Positions 50,986 through 60,010 of a stretch of 64,000 nt of DNA are shown piece by piece. The translations under genes were made by a program, and so were the position numbers. The stretch covers positions 186,001-250,000 of the forward strand of contig JBPJFY010000005.1 of NCBI GenBank assembly GCA_051208045.1, given 5' to 3'. The notes under the pieces are model-generated. The model saw only the letters and a list, made by a program, of their open reading frames with translations, did not search any database and was not told the DNA's origin. Positions within the stretch are counted from its first letter, which is position 1; each line of letters starts with the position of its first letter. The DNA comes from LZORAL124-50-18 sp051208045 (GTDB lineage: Bacteria > Pseudomonadota > Gammaproteobacteria > Pseudomonadales > Oleiphilaceae).

Positions 50986-52005
50986 TCAGTCGTGGCTCTT
51001 TTTCTGGTCGAAATACTGGCTGAGCTGTTGTTTGAGTGCCTTGGGAATATCCCGGATGATGAGTGAGTTCGCTGACGGATCGTAGACGATCGAGCGTTCG
51101 ATCAAATCGGAAGAAAACGAGAGGCTGATGCCATTACCTTTGCCGGAGAATTTCACCAGTTTCTTGAGTTTCCGGTAGTCAGGTCGCAGTTCCTGTTCAG
51201 GGTTCTCGAATGCGCCGCGGGCAAAGTGAGCAAATCGTTCCGGTGCCTCCTCGTCGACCACCGTGGACAGCTCGTCAAACGTGACCGGCTCGCCGGATTT
51301 ATGCTGTTCGACGCAGTAGTCGTAGGCTTTTTTTCGAATGACTTTGCCTGCATTTTCGTCGGACTGATGGCAAAACTGCTCGATAGCATCCAGAAAGGTT
51401 GCCGTATCCTGCTCGATGTTCGTGGCATTCTGAAAACCGACGGCCTTGGCAAACGCCTCGCCGGCTTTGGCGATATTACGTGCGGAAAGCACACAGAGAT
51501 AGCTGTTGCTGTGGGGGTCGCTCAACCAGTCTTCCACTTCCAGTCGCGCTGCGATGTCCAGACGCGCCGTATTGAGGTACTCTGTGGCTTCGAGATTCAG
51601 GCCCGACGCATAGGCAAACCCCGACTCGGTTTCCGTGCCGAACACATGTAGCCGTCGCCCTTGCTCTACCTGTTCCTCCACATAAATCAGGTAAACGTCC
51701 AGCTCGGTAGGGATCTCTTCCAGATGCCGCTTGAACTCCTGCGTGATGTTACGCGCCCAGCTGGTAAATCCGAGCTTCTGATCGATCAGCTCACGGGTCC
51801 AGCTGCCGCCAGGAAAAGCGGCCGCATCTTCATGAAAACGACCGAACTGCTTACCGGGCTTGCTGTTAAAAAGCCGTTTATAATGGCCAAACAGGCTTTC
51901 CAGGTCGGCATTGTTCGCCAGTTCCTGAGGGGATTCATCCACCACCACCGGACCGTCTTCCGGCGAGCGGGTGATGTGGTGCACCGTGATGTGAGAAATC
52001 GCCAT
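50986..52005 (-). CDS. yejK: Nucleoid-associated protein YejK/NdpA
   Basis: A 339-residue protein matching the NdpA/YejK family in length and sequence: ISHITVHHITRS at the start, SFAYASGLNLEATEYLNTARLDIA-like central region (GLNLEATEYLNTARLDIAAR), EDWLSDPHSNSYLCVLSARN and KGNGISLSFSSDLI. It is a cytoplasmic DNA-associated protein found in many gammaproteobacteria; its molecular role is poorly defined. An 8-bp stem (CGACTGAC/GTCAGTCG at 50958-50992) overlaps its stop and may be a weak convergent terminator. It lies 24 nt after cysN on the same strand, so readthrough is possible. Confidence 0.92.
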   Translation of the reverse strand: MAISHITVHHITRSPEDGPVVVDESPQELANNADLESLFGHYKRLFNSKPGKQFGRFHEDAAAFPGGSWTRELIDQKLGFTSWARNITQEFKRHLEEIPTELDVYLIYVEEQVEQGRRLHVFGTETESGFAYASGLNLEATEYLNTARLDIAARLEVEDWLSDPHSNSYLCVLSARNIAKAGEAFAKAVGFQNATNIEQDTATFLDAIEQFCHQSDENAGKVIRKKAYDYCVEQHKSGEPVTFDELSTVVDEEAPERFAHFARGAFENPEQELRPDYRKLKKLVKFSGKGNGISLSFSSDLIERSIVYDPSANSLIIRDIPKALKQQLSQYFDQKKSHD

Positions 52006-52029
52006 AAATCCCCTCGCTCAGGTTCTGGT

Positions 52030-53682
52030 TCAGGCTTCTGAACGGATCGTGAACTGTTCGGTGACGCGATCACAGGTCTCGGTATCATCCGCCGTCAGAA
52101 CGCGATCCGCTGTACTGGCTACCGCACTGTCCGCCTCGGACGCCACCAACGCAATCAAGCCGGCAGTTCGAACCGCATCAAACAGAGACGCCGCAGAAGC
52201 ACCCGCCAACGCGGTTTCGTTCAGCACCAGAACGGTCTTACCCATATCGAACAGTTTGCGCTCCAACAGCGTAGCCAGCTTGGTGCGCTGCTCGCCTGTG
52301 CAGGCAATAATCAGCGGTGTCTGATCGTATCGAGAGGTTCGCTCTTCAGACGTAACCGGTTTGTGCGCTGCCACACCATCGGTCTTACCGGTGATCATGC
52401 CCGCTCCCACGGTCACGTTCGAGATGCGATCAATGATGATAAACGCACCCGATGCCCGGTTTTTCGGATAGGGGTCAAAGGCAACTGGCTGATTGAGCAC
52501 CAGCTCACACAAGCCAATTTCATTCAGATGCAACTCACTCGCTTCGCTTTTTTCCAGCGAGTTGACATCAATGCGATGTTTGACGTGCGCGATAGAACCG
52601 GATACCGAATTGCTGGCCAGCTTGATGTTATACAGCTTGCCCGGGCGCATCAGGTCTTCGTTCATCCAGACAACATGCGCATTGAAGCGACTGTCCACCA
52701 TGGGCAGATTGTCTGATTTGACGATCATGTCGCCGCGACTGATATCTATCTCATCTTCCAGCGTCAGGGTGACGGCCTGATCGACGAAGGCTTCGTCCAG
52801 ACTGCCTTCAAACACCACAATGTCTTTCACCTTGCTGGATTTGCGAGAGGGCAGTGCTGTGATCACATCGCCTTTGCGAATGACGCCGGAGGCGACGGTG
52901 CCGCAAAAGCCACGAAAATCCAGGTTGGGACGATTCACGTACTGTACCGGCAAACGAAAATCATCAAAATTCTTGTCTGCAGCGATCTCTACCGTTTCCA
53001 GAATTTCCATCAGCGGTTGGCCGGTGAACCAGGGGGTCTGCTCGCTGCGGTTCACGACGTTGTCCCCCTTCAATGCGGAAATGGGCACGTAGTGAATGTC
53101 TTTCAAATTCAGTTGTTGAGAGAAAGCGTCGTATTGCGCTTTGATTTCGTTAAAGCGCTCTTCGCTGAAGCCCACCAGATCCATCTTGTTGATCGCCACC
53201 ACGATATGGTGAATGCCCAGAAGCGATGCAATAAACGAGTGTCGGCGGGTTTGGGTGAGCACTCCATGGCGGGCATCAATGAGAATAACTGCCAGGTTCG
53301 CCGTGGAAGCGCCCGTGGCCATATTACGCGTGTATTGCTCGTGTCCGGGTGTATCCGCAATGATGAACTTGCGCTTTTCCGTCGAGAAATAGCGGTAGGC
53401 GACGTCAATGGTAATGCCTTGTTCACGTTCTGCCTGCAGGCCGTCCACGAGCAACGCCAGATCCAGCTCTTCCCCGGTGGTACCGGATTTCACGCTGTCT
53501 TTTTTCAACGCTTCCATATGATCTTCATAGATCATTTTGGAGTCATGTAACAAACGACCGATCAGGGTGCTTTTGCCATCATCCACACTGCCGCAGGTCA
53601 GCAGGCGTAACAGTTCTTTTTGCTCGTGCTGCTTCAGGTATTCGTTGATATCTGAGCTGATTAATTCGGATTGGTGTGACAT
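52030..53682 (-). CDS. cysN: Sulfate adenylyltransferase subunit 1 with decayed APS-kinase tail
   Basis: A 550-residue GTPase of the CysN type. G motifs: GSVDDGKSTLIGRLL, DTPGHEQYTRN and NKMDLVGF. The EF-Tu-like barrel domains follow to about residue 450. E. coli CysN is about 475 residues, while pseudomonad CysNC adds a full APS kinase. Here residues 454-550 (52,033-52,323) look like an APS-kinase remnant: PLIIACTGEQRTKLATLLER against the family P-loop FTGLSGSGKST, so the Walker A motif is destroyed. Later FDAVRTAGLIALVASEAD mirrors the kinase VDAGLIVLVSF stretch, but about half of the domain is missing. Overlaps cysD by 1 nt (TAATG). Confidence 0.93.
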   Translation of the reverse strand: MSHQSELISSDINEYLKQHEQKELLRLLTCGSVDDGKSTLIGRLLHDSKMIYEDHMEALKKDSVKSGTTGEELDLALLVDGLQAEREQGITIDVAYRYFSTEKRKFIIADTPGHEQYTRNMATGASTANLAVILIDARHGVLTQTRRHSFIASLLGIHHIVVAINKMDLVGFSEERFNEIKAQYDAFSQQLNLKDIHYVPISALKGDNVVNRSEQTPWFTGQPLMEILETVEIAADKNFDDFRLPVQYVNRPNLDFRGFCGTVASGVIRKGDVITALPSRKSSKVKDIVVFEGSLDEAFVDQAVTLTLEDEIDISRGDMIVKSDNLPMVDSRFNAHVVWMNEDLMRPGKLYNIKLASNSVSGSIAHVKHRIDVNSLEKSEASELHLNEIGLCELVLNQPVAFDPYPKNRASGAFIIIDRISNVTVGAGMITGKTDGVAAHKPVTSEERTSRYDQTPLIIACTGEQRTKLATLLERKLFDMGKTVLVLNETALAGASAASLFDAVRTAGLIALVASEADSAVASTADRVLTADDTETCDRVTEQFTIRSEA

Positions 53683-54590
53683 TAAAAGTAACCCTCGCGT
53701 TTTTTCTGCTCCATCGAACCGGCCTGATCGTGGTCGATCACGCGTCCCTGGCGTTCTGAGCTGGTCGCCAACAGCATTTCCTGAATGATTTCCGGTAATG
53801 TGGTTGCTTCGGATTCCACGGCACCTGTGAGCGGGTAACAGCCCAGCGTTCGGAAGCGTACAGAACGCATTTCCGGCTGCTCGCCATCGCGCAGAGGCAT
53901 GCGCTCGTCATCCACCATGATCAGCACACCATCCCGGTTCACTACCGGACGCTTGGCGGAGAAGTAGAGCGGCACAATTTCGATGTTTTCAAGGTGGATG
54001 TATTGCCAGATATCCAGCTCGGTCCAGTTGGACAGAGGAAACACTCGAATGCTTTCGCCTTTGTTGACTTTGCCGTTGTAGATATTCCACAGCTCCGGAC
54101 GCTGGTTTTTCGGGTCCCAACGGTGATGCTGATCCCGGAAAGAGTAAACGCGTTCCTTGGCGCGAGACTTTTCCTCATCACGGCGGGCGCCGCCAAATGC
54201 CGCATCGAAGCCATACTTGTTCAATGCCTGTTTCAAACTCTGGGTTTTCATGACGTCGGTATGTACCGCACTGCCGTGGGTGAAGGGCCCGATTCCCTGC
54301 TCCACGCCTTCCTGGTTGATGTGGACGATGAGATCCATGCCGTGCTTCTTCACCTGGGTGTCACGGAATTCAATCATCTGGCGGAACTTCCAGGTGGTGT
54401 CCACATGCATTAGCGGGAAGGGCAGTTTACCCGGATGAAAGGCTTTACGGGCCAGGTGCAGCATCACGGACGAGTCTTTACCGATGGAGTACAGCATCAC
54501 GGGGTTGTCGAATTCAGCGGCAACCTCCCGAATGATATGGATGCTTTCCGCTTCCAATTGTTTGAGATGGGTTAAATCATAGTTCGTCAT
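53682..54590 (-). CDS. cysD: Sulfate adenylyltransferase subunit 2
   Basis: A 302-residue protein, the same length as E. coli CysD. The PP-motif SIGKDSSVMLHLARKAF and the conserved GGARRDEEKSRAKERVYSFR define the PAPS-reductase-like ATP pyrophosphatase fold. With CysN it forms APS from ATP and sulfate, using GTP hydrolysis. The ATG at 54590 (MTNYDLTHLKQLEAES) is the family start; an in-frame start at 54644 is not needed. The first gene of cysDN, preceded by a 160-nt AT-rich spacer. Confidence 0.96.
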   Translation of the reverse strand: MTNYDLTHLKQLEAESIHIIREVAAEFDNPVMLYSIGKDSSVMLHLARKAFHPGKLPFPLMHVDTTWKFRQMIEFRDTQVKKHGMDLIVHINQEGVEQGIGPFTHGSAVHTDVMKTQSLKQALNKYGFDAAFGGARRDEEKSRAKERVYSFRDQHHRWDPKNQRPELWNIYNGKVNKGESIRVFPLSNWTELDIWQYIHLENIEIVPLYFSAKRPVVNRDGVLIMVDDERMPLRDGEQPEMRSVRFRTLGCYPLTGAVESEATTLPEIIQEMLLATSSERQGRVIDHDQAGSMEQKKREGYF

Positions 54591-54750
54591 GCGTCTAAAC
54601 CTGTACGTCAATGAACCGGCGTTATTCCGCCTTTGCAGGAACAACGGCTGAAAATTTGGACGCGTACTATACCAAAAATTGGGGGGGTATAAGAAGCGGT
54701 GATTTTAGAACGATATGAAATAAATTTATGACCAAACCGAGAAACGGGAA

Positions 54751-55149
54751 CTAAATCACGTCCGGGGTGGAATTAATGTAGCAGTCGAGCAAACGGACTT
54801 CCTGCGTGGCAAGTTGGTTGAATTCCAAGCCAAGATGGAACGTATCCCGGGAAGTTCGGCGGGTGTAGATGATGTTGCACTCGGTGGTGATTGGATGATG
54901 CTCGCGCGCTGCCTGACCTTTTTGAGGCAGTGAGAAATGCAAGGTGACCGGCACGGTGTTCCTGCGACAGGGTGCGCGGGATTCAGTAGGAGGGAGCAGC
55001 TCTTCTAACGTCATTCGGTCACAGGCAACGGAAACGCCCGCGACAGAAATGTCGACCAGTCGCGCTGAGAGCATCTGGCCGGCCCGGGATTCGAGGGCGA
55101 CATCGCCTCGGGTTTGAATTCGGTGGTGGTAGCGTAGATTCGCGGTCAT
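54751..55149 (-). CDS. PilZ-domain protein
   Basis: A 132-residue PilZ protein. RYHHR near the start supplies the RxxxR c-di-GMP arm, and VDISVAGVSVAC is the D-x-S-x-x-G motif. A Cys/Arg-rich loop (ESRAPCRRNTVPVT) and the final strands (FHLGLEFNQL) complete the barrel. ATG 55149 is preferred over the in-frame 55167. It stands alone between cysD and the divergent rimO. Confidence 0.8.
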   Translation of the reverse strand: MTANLRYHHRIQTRGDVALESRAGQMLSARLVDISVAGVSVACDRMTLEELLPPTESRAPCRRNTVPVTLHFSLPQKGQAAREHHPITTECNIIYTRRTSRDTFHLGLEFNQLATQEVRLLDCYINSTPDVI

Positions 55150-55402
55150 GCAGCCTGCATCAATCATTCAGTCATTTTTTTGATTCTAAAAGGTAAACAT
55201 TTGCTGCGCAACCGGTCACACAGGTAAACCTGTGGGACTTGTGCAAAGGAATGTTGGGATTTGTGACACTGCTTTGAGTTGTGTTGCCCGCTCAGGGGAA
55301 TCGGCGTTTGCGACTATTAAAACACCAGCCAGTTGAGATAAAATGGCGGATTGTTCTTAATTTGCCTCGTGTTCTTTCATTTACTCTTTAAGGTACGCCG
55401 TT

Positions 55403-56812
55403 TTGTCCGATCAGCCCAGCGCCATTATCGCCACCTCCACCACTGCCGAACCTGCCCGCTCACAAGATTTGCCTTCTCAGGTAAAAGCCTCACTCGGAAA
55501 TAAACCGGGGAAAGTGGGGTGGGTCTCTCTGGGATGCCCGAAAGCGCTCGTGGACTCCGAAAACATGTTGACCCGACTGAAGAGTGAAGGGTACGAGATT
55601 GTGCCGGACTATCAGGGGGCAGATCTCGTGGTTGTGAATACCTGCGGATTTATCGACAGCGCCGTACAGGAGTCGTTTGACGCCATTGGCGAAGCCATGA
55701 AGGAAAATGGCAAGGTGATTGTCACCGGGTGCATGGGCGTGAAGGAGCAGGAGATTCGAGCTCAGTATCCGGACGTGTTGAGTGTTTCCGGCCCCCACCA
55801 ATACGATACCGTGGTGAATGCCGTGCACGAGTATGTGCCGCCACAGCATGACCCCTTTGTGGATTTGATTCCGCCGCAGGGGGTGAAGCTGACGCCAAAA
55901 CACTATGCCTACGTGAAGATCTCGGAAGGGTGCAATCAGAGCTGCACGTTCTGCATTATCCCCAGCATGCGAGGCAAACTGGTCAGTCGTCCGATGGCGG
56001 AGATTCTGGCGGAAGCGAAAAAGCTGGTCGACAACGGCGTGAAAGAGTTGTTGATTGTCTCTCAGGACACCGGAGCCTATGGCGTGGATGTCAAGTATGC
56101 GCCGGTTGAGTGGGAAGGGAAAACCTACCAGAGCCGCATCAAGGATTTGTGCGAAGCGTTGGGTGAGATGGGCGCCTGGGTGCGATTGCACTATGTGTAC
56201 CCTTATCCCCATATTGATGATTTGATCCCCTTGATGGCTGCCGGGAAAATCCTGCCGTATCTGGATATTCCTTTCCAGCATGCGAGCCCCCGGATTTTGA
56301 AATTGATGAAGCGCCCGGGTGCGGTCGATAACCTCCTGGCGCGGATCAAAAAGTGGCGGGAAATCTGCCCCGAACTGACGATTCGCAGCACGTTCATTGT
56401 GGGCTTTCCCGGGGAAACAGAAGAGGATTTCGAAACACTGCTGGCGTTTCTGGAAGAGGCACAATTGGACCGGGTCGGGTGTTTTGCCTATTCGCCGGTC
56501 GAGGGTGCTGCGGCGAACGCGCTGGCAGATCCGGTACCCGAAGCGGTAAAAGAGGATCGACTGGCCCGTTTCATGGCCGTGCAGGAACAGATCAGTGCGC
56601 AGCGGCTGCAGGATCGGGTAGGGCAGCGGATGCAGGTAATTGTGGACGAGGTGACGGAAGAAGGATCTGTCGCCCGCACACCCGGTGATGCGCCGGATAT
56701 TGATGGGCTCGTGTTTATCGATAATGTCACAGAAGTCTCCCCCGGCGATTGGCTCGAGGTGATTATCGAAGAGGCGGACGAGCACGACATGTGGGCGCAT
56801 CTGGCAGACTGA
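55403..56812 (+). CDS. rimO: Ribosomal protein S12 methylthiotransferase RimO
   Basis: A 469-residue radical SAM methylthiotransferase. N-terminal UPF0004 cysteines in VSLGCPKALVDSE, VVNTCGFIDSA and VTGCMGVKE bind the auxiliary cluster. The radical SAM motif is SEGCNQSCTFCIIPSMRG, and the TRAM domain is at the C-terminus. It thiomethylates Asp89 of ribosomal protein S12. The only reasonable start is TTG at 55403, with TAAGG 9 nt upstream; the first 30 residues (Ala/Ser/Thr rich) are an extension compared with E. coli (441 residues). Confidence 0.97.
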   Translation: MSDQPSAIIATSTTAEPARSQDLPSQVKASLGNKPGKVGWVSLGCPKALVDSENMLTRLKSEGYEIVPDYQGADLVVVNTCGFIDSAVQESFDAIGEAMKENGKVIVTGCMGVKEQEIRAQYPDVLSVSGPHQYDTVVNAVHEYVPPQHDPFVDLIPPQGVKLTPKHYAYVKISEGCNQSCTFCIIPSMRGKLVSRPMAEILAEAKKLVDNGVKELLIVSQDTGAYGVDVKYAPVEWEGKTYQSRIKDLCEALGEMGAWVRLHYVYPYPHIDDLIPLMAAGKILPYLDIPFQHASPRILKLMKRPGAVDNLLARIKKWREICPELTIRSTFIVGFPGETEEDFETLLAFLEEAQLDRVGCFAYSPVEGAAANALADPVPEAVKEDRLARFMAVQEQISAQRLQDRVGQRMQVIVDEVTEEGSVARTPGDAPDIDGLVFIDNVTEVSPGDWLEVIIEEADEHDMWAHLAD

Positions 56813-56826
56813 GTCTATACTTTCCA

Positions 56827-56849
56827 GGGAGTATCAAACAGGTACTCCC
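56827..56849 (+). terminator. Stem-loop after rimO
   Basis: GGGAGTA (56827-56833) pairs with TACTCCC (56843-56849) around a 9-nt loop, 15 nt after the rimO stop. There is no strong U tract, so termination may be partial. Confidence 0.45.
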
Positions 56850-56938
56850 CGGGCTGTTTGAGTTTGATTCGCTAGAGCTCAATCCCTCCTGAATTCTGAT
56901 AAAAATAAGACCATCTGGTGCCTGAGTCGCCGGGCGGT

Positions 56939-56953
56939 GAGGGGTAAATCATT
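56939..56953 (+). promoter_or_regulatory. Ribosome site before a probable ATT start codon
   Basis: GAGGGG at 56939-56944 is followed 6 nt later by ATT at 56951, in frame with the hybrid kinase. A TAA at 56945 closes the frame before it. The first ATG/GTG/TTG codon in frame is TTG 56978, which lacks any ribosome site and would cut into the first membrane helix. The ATT start is my preferred reading. Confidence 0.55.
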
Positions 56954-59935
56954 TCTTCCAAGTTTGTCACAACACTATTGGTGTGTCTGTTGCTGGCTGT
57001 GGGCGCAACGCTCGCGGTTCAGCATTGGGTGATCTTACCGGGCTTTGTGGAGCTGGAGCGCAACAAAGCCAAGCGTGATTTGGCGCGCGTGATGGACTCC
57101 ATCGATCGGGAGATCGGCTATGTGCGACAGGTGGCAGCGGATTGGGCGGCCTGGGATGATACCTACCGATTTGTACAGGATCGTAATACCCCCTATATCG
57201 ACTCCAACTTTCAATGGGAGTCGCTGGAAGCTTCCGGAATCAATTCACTCTTTGTTTACAATCACAATCACCAGCGTGTATGGGGTGAGACGTACTCGTC
57301 TCTACTAGGTGGGCGAGCTGATCTGGATCGTCAGACGCTGGGGCGCTTCAAACAGTGGTCGGAAACGGTTCAACAGAGCCAGCAACTGACACCGTTGTCC
57401 GGATTCATGCTGACCAACCGGGGCCCGCTGATGATTGTGGCTTATCCCGTGCTGACGAGCGAGAAAAAGGGTCCGGTAAGGGGTGCTCTGATCATGGGGA
57501 GATTTCTCAATGCCCGTCTGCATGAGACCATTCAGCAATATACGCGTGTAGATTTCAAGCTCACTCCGATTACCAAAGACACACCGGAGTATTTGTCTCA
57601 AATTGTTCGCAAAGCGCTGGGTCAAGAAGGTTATATTCAAACGCAGGATGAAGAATGGCTGAATGTATTTGGTGTCGTCTTTGATATTGATAAAGCGCCT
57701 GCGTTACTGGTCGAGGCGCACATTCACCGGGACATCATGGCACGCGGGGTGTTGTCGGCGCGTTTGGCGGCGGTATCCATTCTGTTTACTCTGCTGGCGA
57801 CCTTGGTGGTGGTTGCTGCCGTGGCACTGTCCAGTCTCCGAACCATGAAAAAAGCCAACCAGCGTGTGTTAGAGCTGGTGGAGGAGCGCACCCGGGAGCT
57901 GGCGGTTGCCACCGCTGAAGCGGAAATGGCGCAGGTGGAGGCCAGTGTTGCCAATGACGCAAAATCGGAGTTTCTGGCCAACATCAGCCATGAAATTCGT
58001 ACCCCGCTGAATGGTATTATCGGCCTCGCGCAGATGGCGAGCGATACGGTGACGGATGTGAACCAGCGTAACATTCTGTCCACCATTCTTCGTGAGGCAG
58101 ACTCACTGATTGCACTCATTAACGACACCTTGGACCTGTCGCGCATTGAAGCCGGCAAGCTAGCGCTGGACTGCCACCCGTTTGATTGCGTGCAGCACCT
58201 GGAAGATATCGCCTGTGATGTGGCACTCCGTGTGGATGACCGGGACATTGAAGTGACCTGTTATGTTGCGCCGGATGTACCGCGAAAAGTGCTGGGAGAT
58301 CGGCGCCGGCTTCGCCAGGTGTTGTTGAATCTCGCCTACAACGCCTTGAAGTTTACAGAGCAAGGGCAGGTGAACCTGCGCATGGAACGAGCCGGGGATT
58401 CGGCGCAGGCGGCCTGTCAGGCCGATGAATGCGTTTTGTATTTTTCGGTGGAAGACACCGGAATTGGCATTCCGGAAGAAAAACAACACACCATTTTTGA
58501 CCGATTCAGTCAGGCGGATAACTCACTCAGCAAACGCTACAAAGGTGCCGGGTTGGGCACACATATCGCGCAGGAGTTAGTCTCTATGATGGATGGAGAC
58601 ATTGGGCTGGAAAGTGAAGAAGGCGTTGGCAGTCGGTTCTGGTTTACGGCCAAAGTGTCCGTGCAAGCGGAAGCAGGCACCGCGGTGGACTGGCAAAGTG
58701 CTCAGCCCGGCAAGCGTGTGCTGATTCTCGACAGTTGCGGGTCGACCTGCGATATCCTGTCGGTTTATCTGAGGGCCTACGGTATTGCGGCTGAACAGGC
58801 GACAGATCTGGAAACCGCTTTTGATCTGGCCAGTCATGCCATGCTGGAAGACGCCCCCTTTGACCTGTTGCTCATTGATGAAAAATTCCTCCTGAAAGAG
58901 CGCCCGGGGGAGCTGGGTGCATTGCCCGCCGTCGTGTTGTCTCGTATTGGGCATACCGGTGTGATCGATTTCAATGATCTGTCACTGGATGTGAAGGGCT
59001 TGTTGATCAAGCCGTTACGCTGGGGACTGCTCAAAGCCTTACTAATGACGTGCCTGGAAGGACGAAAGCTTGTGAAAAAGAGCGTTGAGCCCGCTTCTGC
59101 GCCGGCCAACGTGTCTGCAGTCACCGTCTTGTTGGTGGAGGATTACCCAACCAACCAAATGGTGATGATGGCCCATTTGCAATCCGCCGGCTATGTGGTG
59201 GACCTCGCAAATAACGGGGAAGAAGCGGTCGCCAAGTGTCGGCAGAAAGCGTTTGATTTGATTTTGATGGATCTTCAAATGCCGGGAATGGATGGCTATG
59301 AAACCACCAAAGTCATCAAGAATCAGCGCTTGAGTGACGCACCAATCGTCGCGATGAGCGCGCACGCGATGCCGGAATATCGGGAGAAATGCCTGGCCAT
59401 TGGCATGGCGGATTTTCTGGCCAAACCGGTCAAACGGCATGTGCTGATTGATAAACTGAACCAATGGACTCAACAGATTTCGTCAGAAAAAACGGCAAAC
59501 TTGGCCAAAAAAACGACGCTTCACTATACTGAGGGTTCAGATAATGACGGGGTGGTCGCAGAGCAAAGGACGGGTGTGCCTGTCGCCATTTTCGATTATG
59601 ACCTGGCTCTGGATGAGTTTATGGGCAATGCCGAGTTGCTCGAAGAAGCCGTTGAGCGCTTCACACAGGATACCCAGGTGCAGTGCAAACACATGCTGGG
59701 CTGGGCGACGACCGGAGAGTTGGAGCGCATCCGGCATGAGGCGCATAAGATCAAGGGAGGCGCGGCGAGTATCACGGCTTATCCGCTGTCAGAGGCGGCC
59801 GCCAGCCTGGAGCAGCAATTGATGGGCGCAAGTGGCTCTGAGCTGTCAACAGAAGCGTTCGCCGACAGTGTGCGTAATCTTCAGCAGGCGTTTGAGCAAT
59901 TCGCTCAAGCAGTAGAGCACACATTGGGCAAGTAG
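56951..59935 (+). CDS. CHASE4 hybrid histidine kinase with two receivers and Hpt
   Basis: About 994 residues if started at ATT 56951; 985 from TTG 56978. Membrane helix about 5-30, periplasmic CHASE4-type domain (about 40-260) with AADWAAWDDTYRFVQD, second helix about 265-295. HisKA H-box: SEFLANISHEIRTPLNGIIG; ATPase: LLNLAYNALKFTEQ and DTGIGIPEEKQHTIFDRF. The first receiver-like domain is degenerate (single acid in VLILDSCG, then LLIDEKFL). The second is canonical (LLVEDYPTNQMV, LILMDLQMPGMDGY). The C-terminal Hpt has HEAHKIKGGAAS. This is a full phosphorelay in one chain. The receiver-HDOD protein is encoded downstream, suggesting it is the output. Confidence 0.9.
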   Translation: MSSKFVTTLLVCLLLAVGATLAVQHWVILPGFVELERNKAKRDLARVMDSIDREIGYVRQVAADWAAWDDTYRFVQDRNTPYIDSNFQWESLEASGINSLFVYNHNHQRVWGETYSSLLGGRADLDRQTLGRFKQWSETVQQSQQLTPLSGFMLTNRGPLMIVAYPVLTSEKKGPVRGALIMGRFLNARLHETIQQYTRVDFKLTPITKDTPEYLSQIVRKALGQEGYIQTQDEEWLNVFGVVFDIDKAPALLVEAHIHRDIMARGVLSARLAAVSILFTLLATLVVVAAVALSSLRTMKKANQRVLELVEERTRELAVATAEAEMAQVEASVANDAKSEFLANISHEIRTPLNGIIGLAQMASDTVTDVNQRNILSTILREADSLIALINDTLDLSRIEAGKLALDCHPFDCVQHLEDIACDVALRVDDRDIEVTCYVAPDVPRKVLGDRRRLRQVLLNLAYNALKFTEQGQVNLRMERAGDSAQAACQADECVLYFSVEDTGIGIPEEKQHTIFDRFSQADNSLSKRYKGAGLGTHIAQELVSMMDGDIGLESEEGVGSRFWFTAKVSVQAEAGTAVDWQSAQPGKRVLILDSCGSTCDILSVYLRAYGIAAEQATDLETAFDLASHAMLEDAPFDLLLIDEKFLLKERPGELGALPAVVLSRIGHTGVIDFNDLSLDVKGLLIKPLRWGLLKALLMTCLEGRKLVKKSVEPASAPANVSAVTVLLVEDYPTNQMVMMAHLQSAGYVVDLANNGEEAVAKCRQKAFDLILMDLQMPGMDGYETTKVIKNQRLSDAPIVAMSAHAMPEYREKCLAIGMADFLAKPVKRHVLIDKLNQWTQQISSEKTANLAKKTTLHYTEGSDNDGVVAEQRTGVPVAIFDYDLALDEFMGNAELLEEAVERFTQDTQVQCKHMLGWATTGELERIRHEAHKIKGGAASITAYPLSEAAASLEQQLMGASGSELSTEAFADSVRNLQQAFEQFAQAVEHTLGK

Positions 59936-60010
59936 ACCCCTGAAGGGAGCCGGCGATACCGGCTGATGTGTGATGACTGGTAGAAAACAAGGGTGAGACG
60001 ATAAGACAGT

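Noticed and set aside
55490..56800. Open frame of about 436 codons antisense to rimO
   Set aside because: It lies entirely inside rimO, shows no protein-like domain and follows from codon bias of the real gene.
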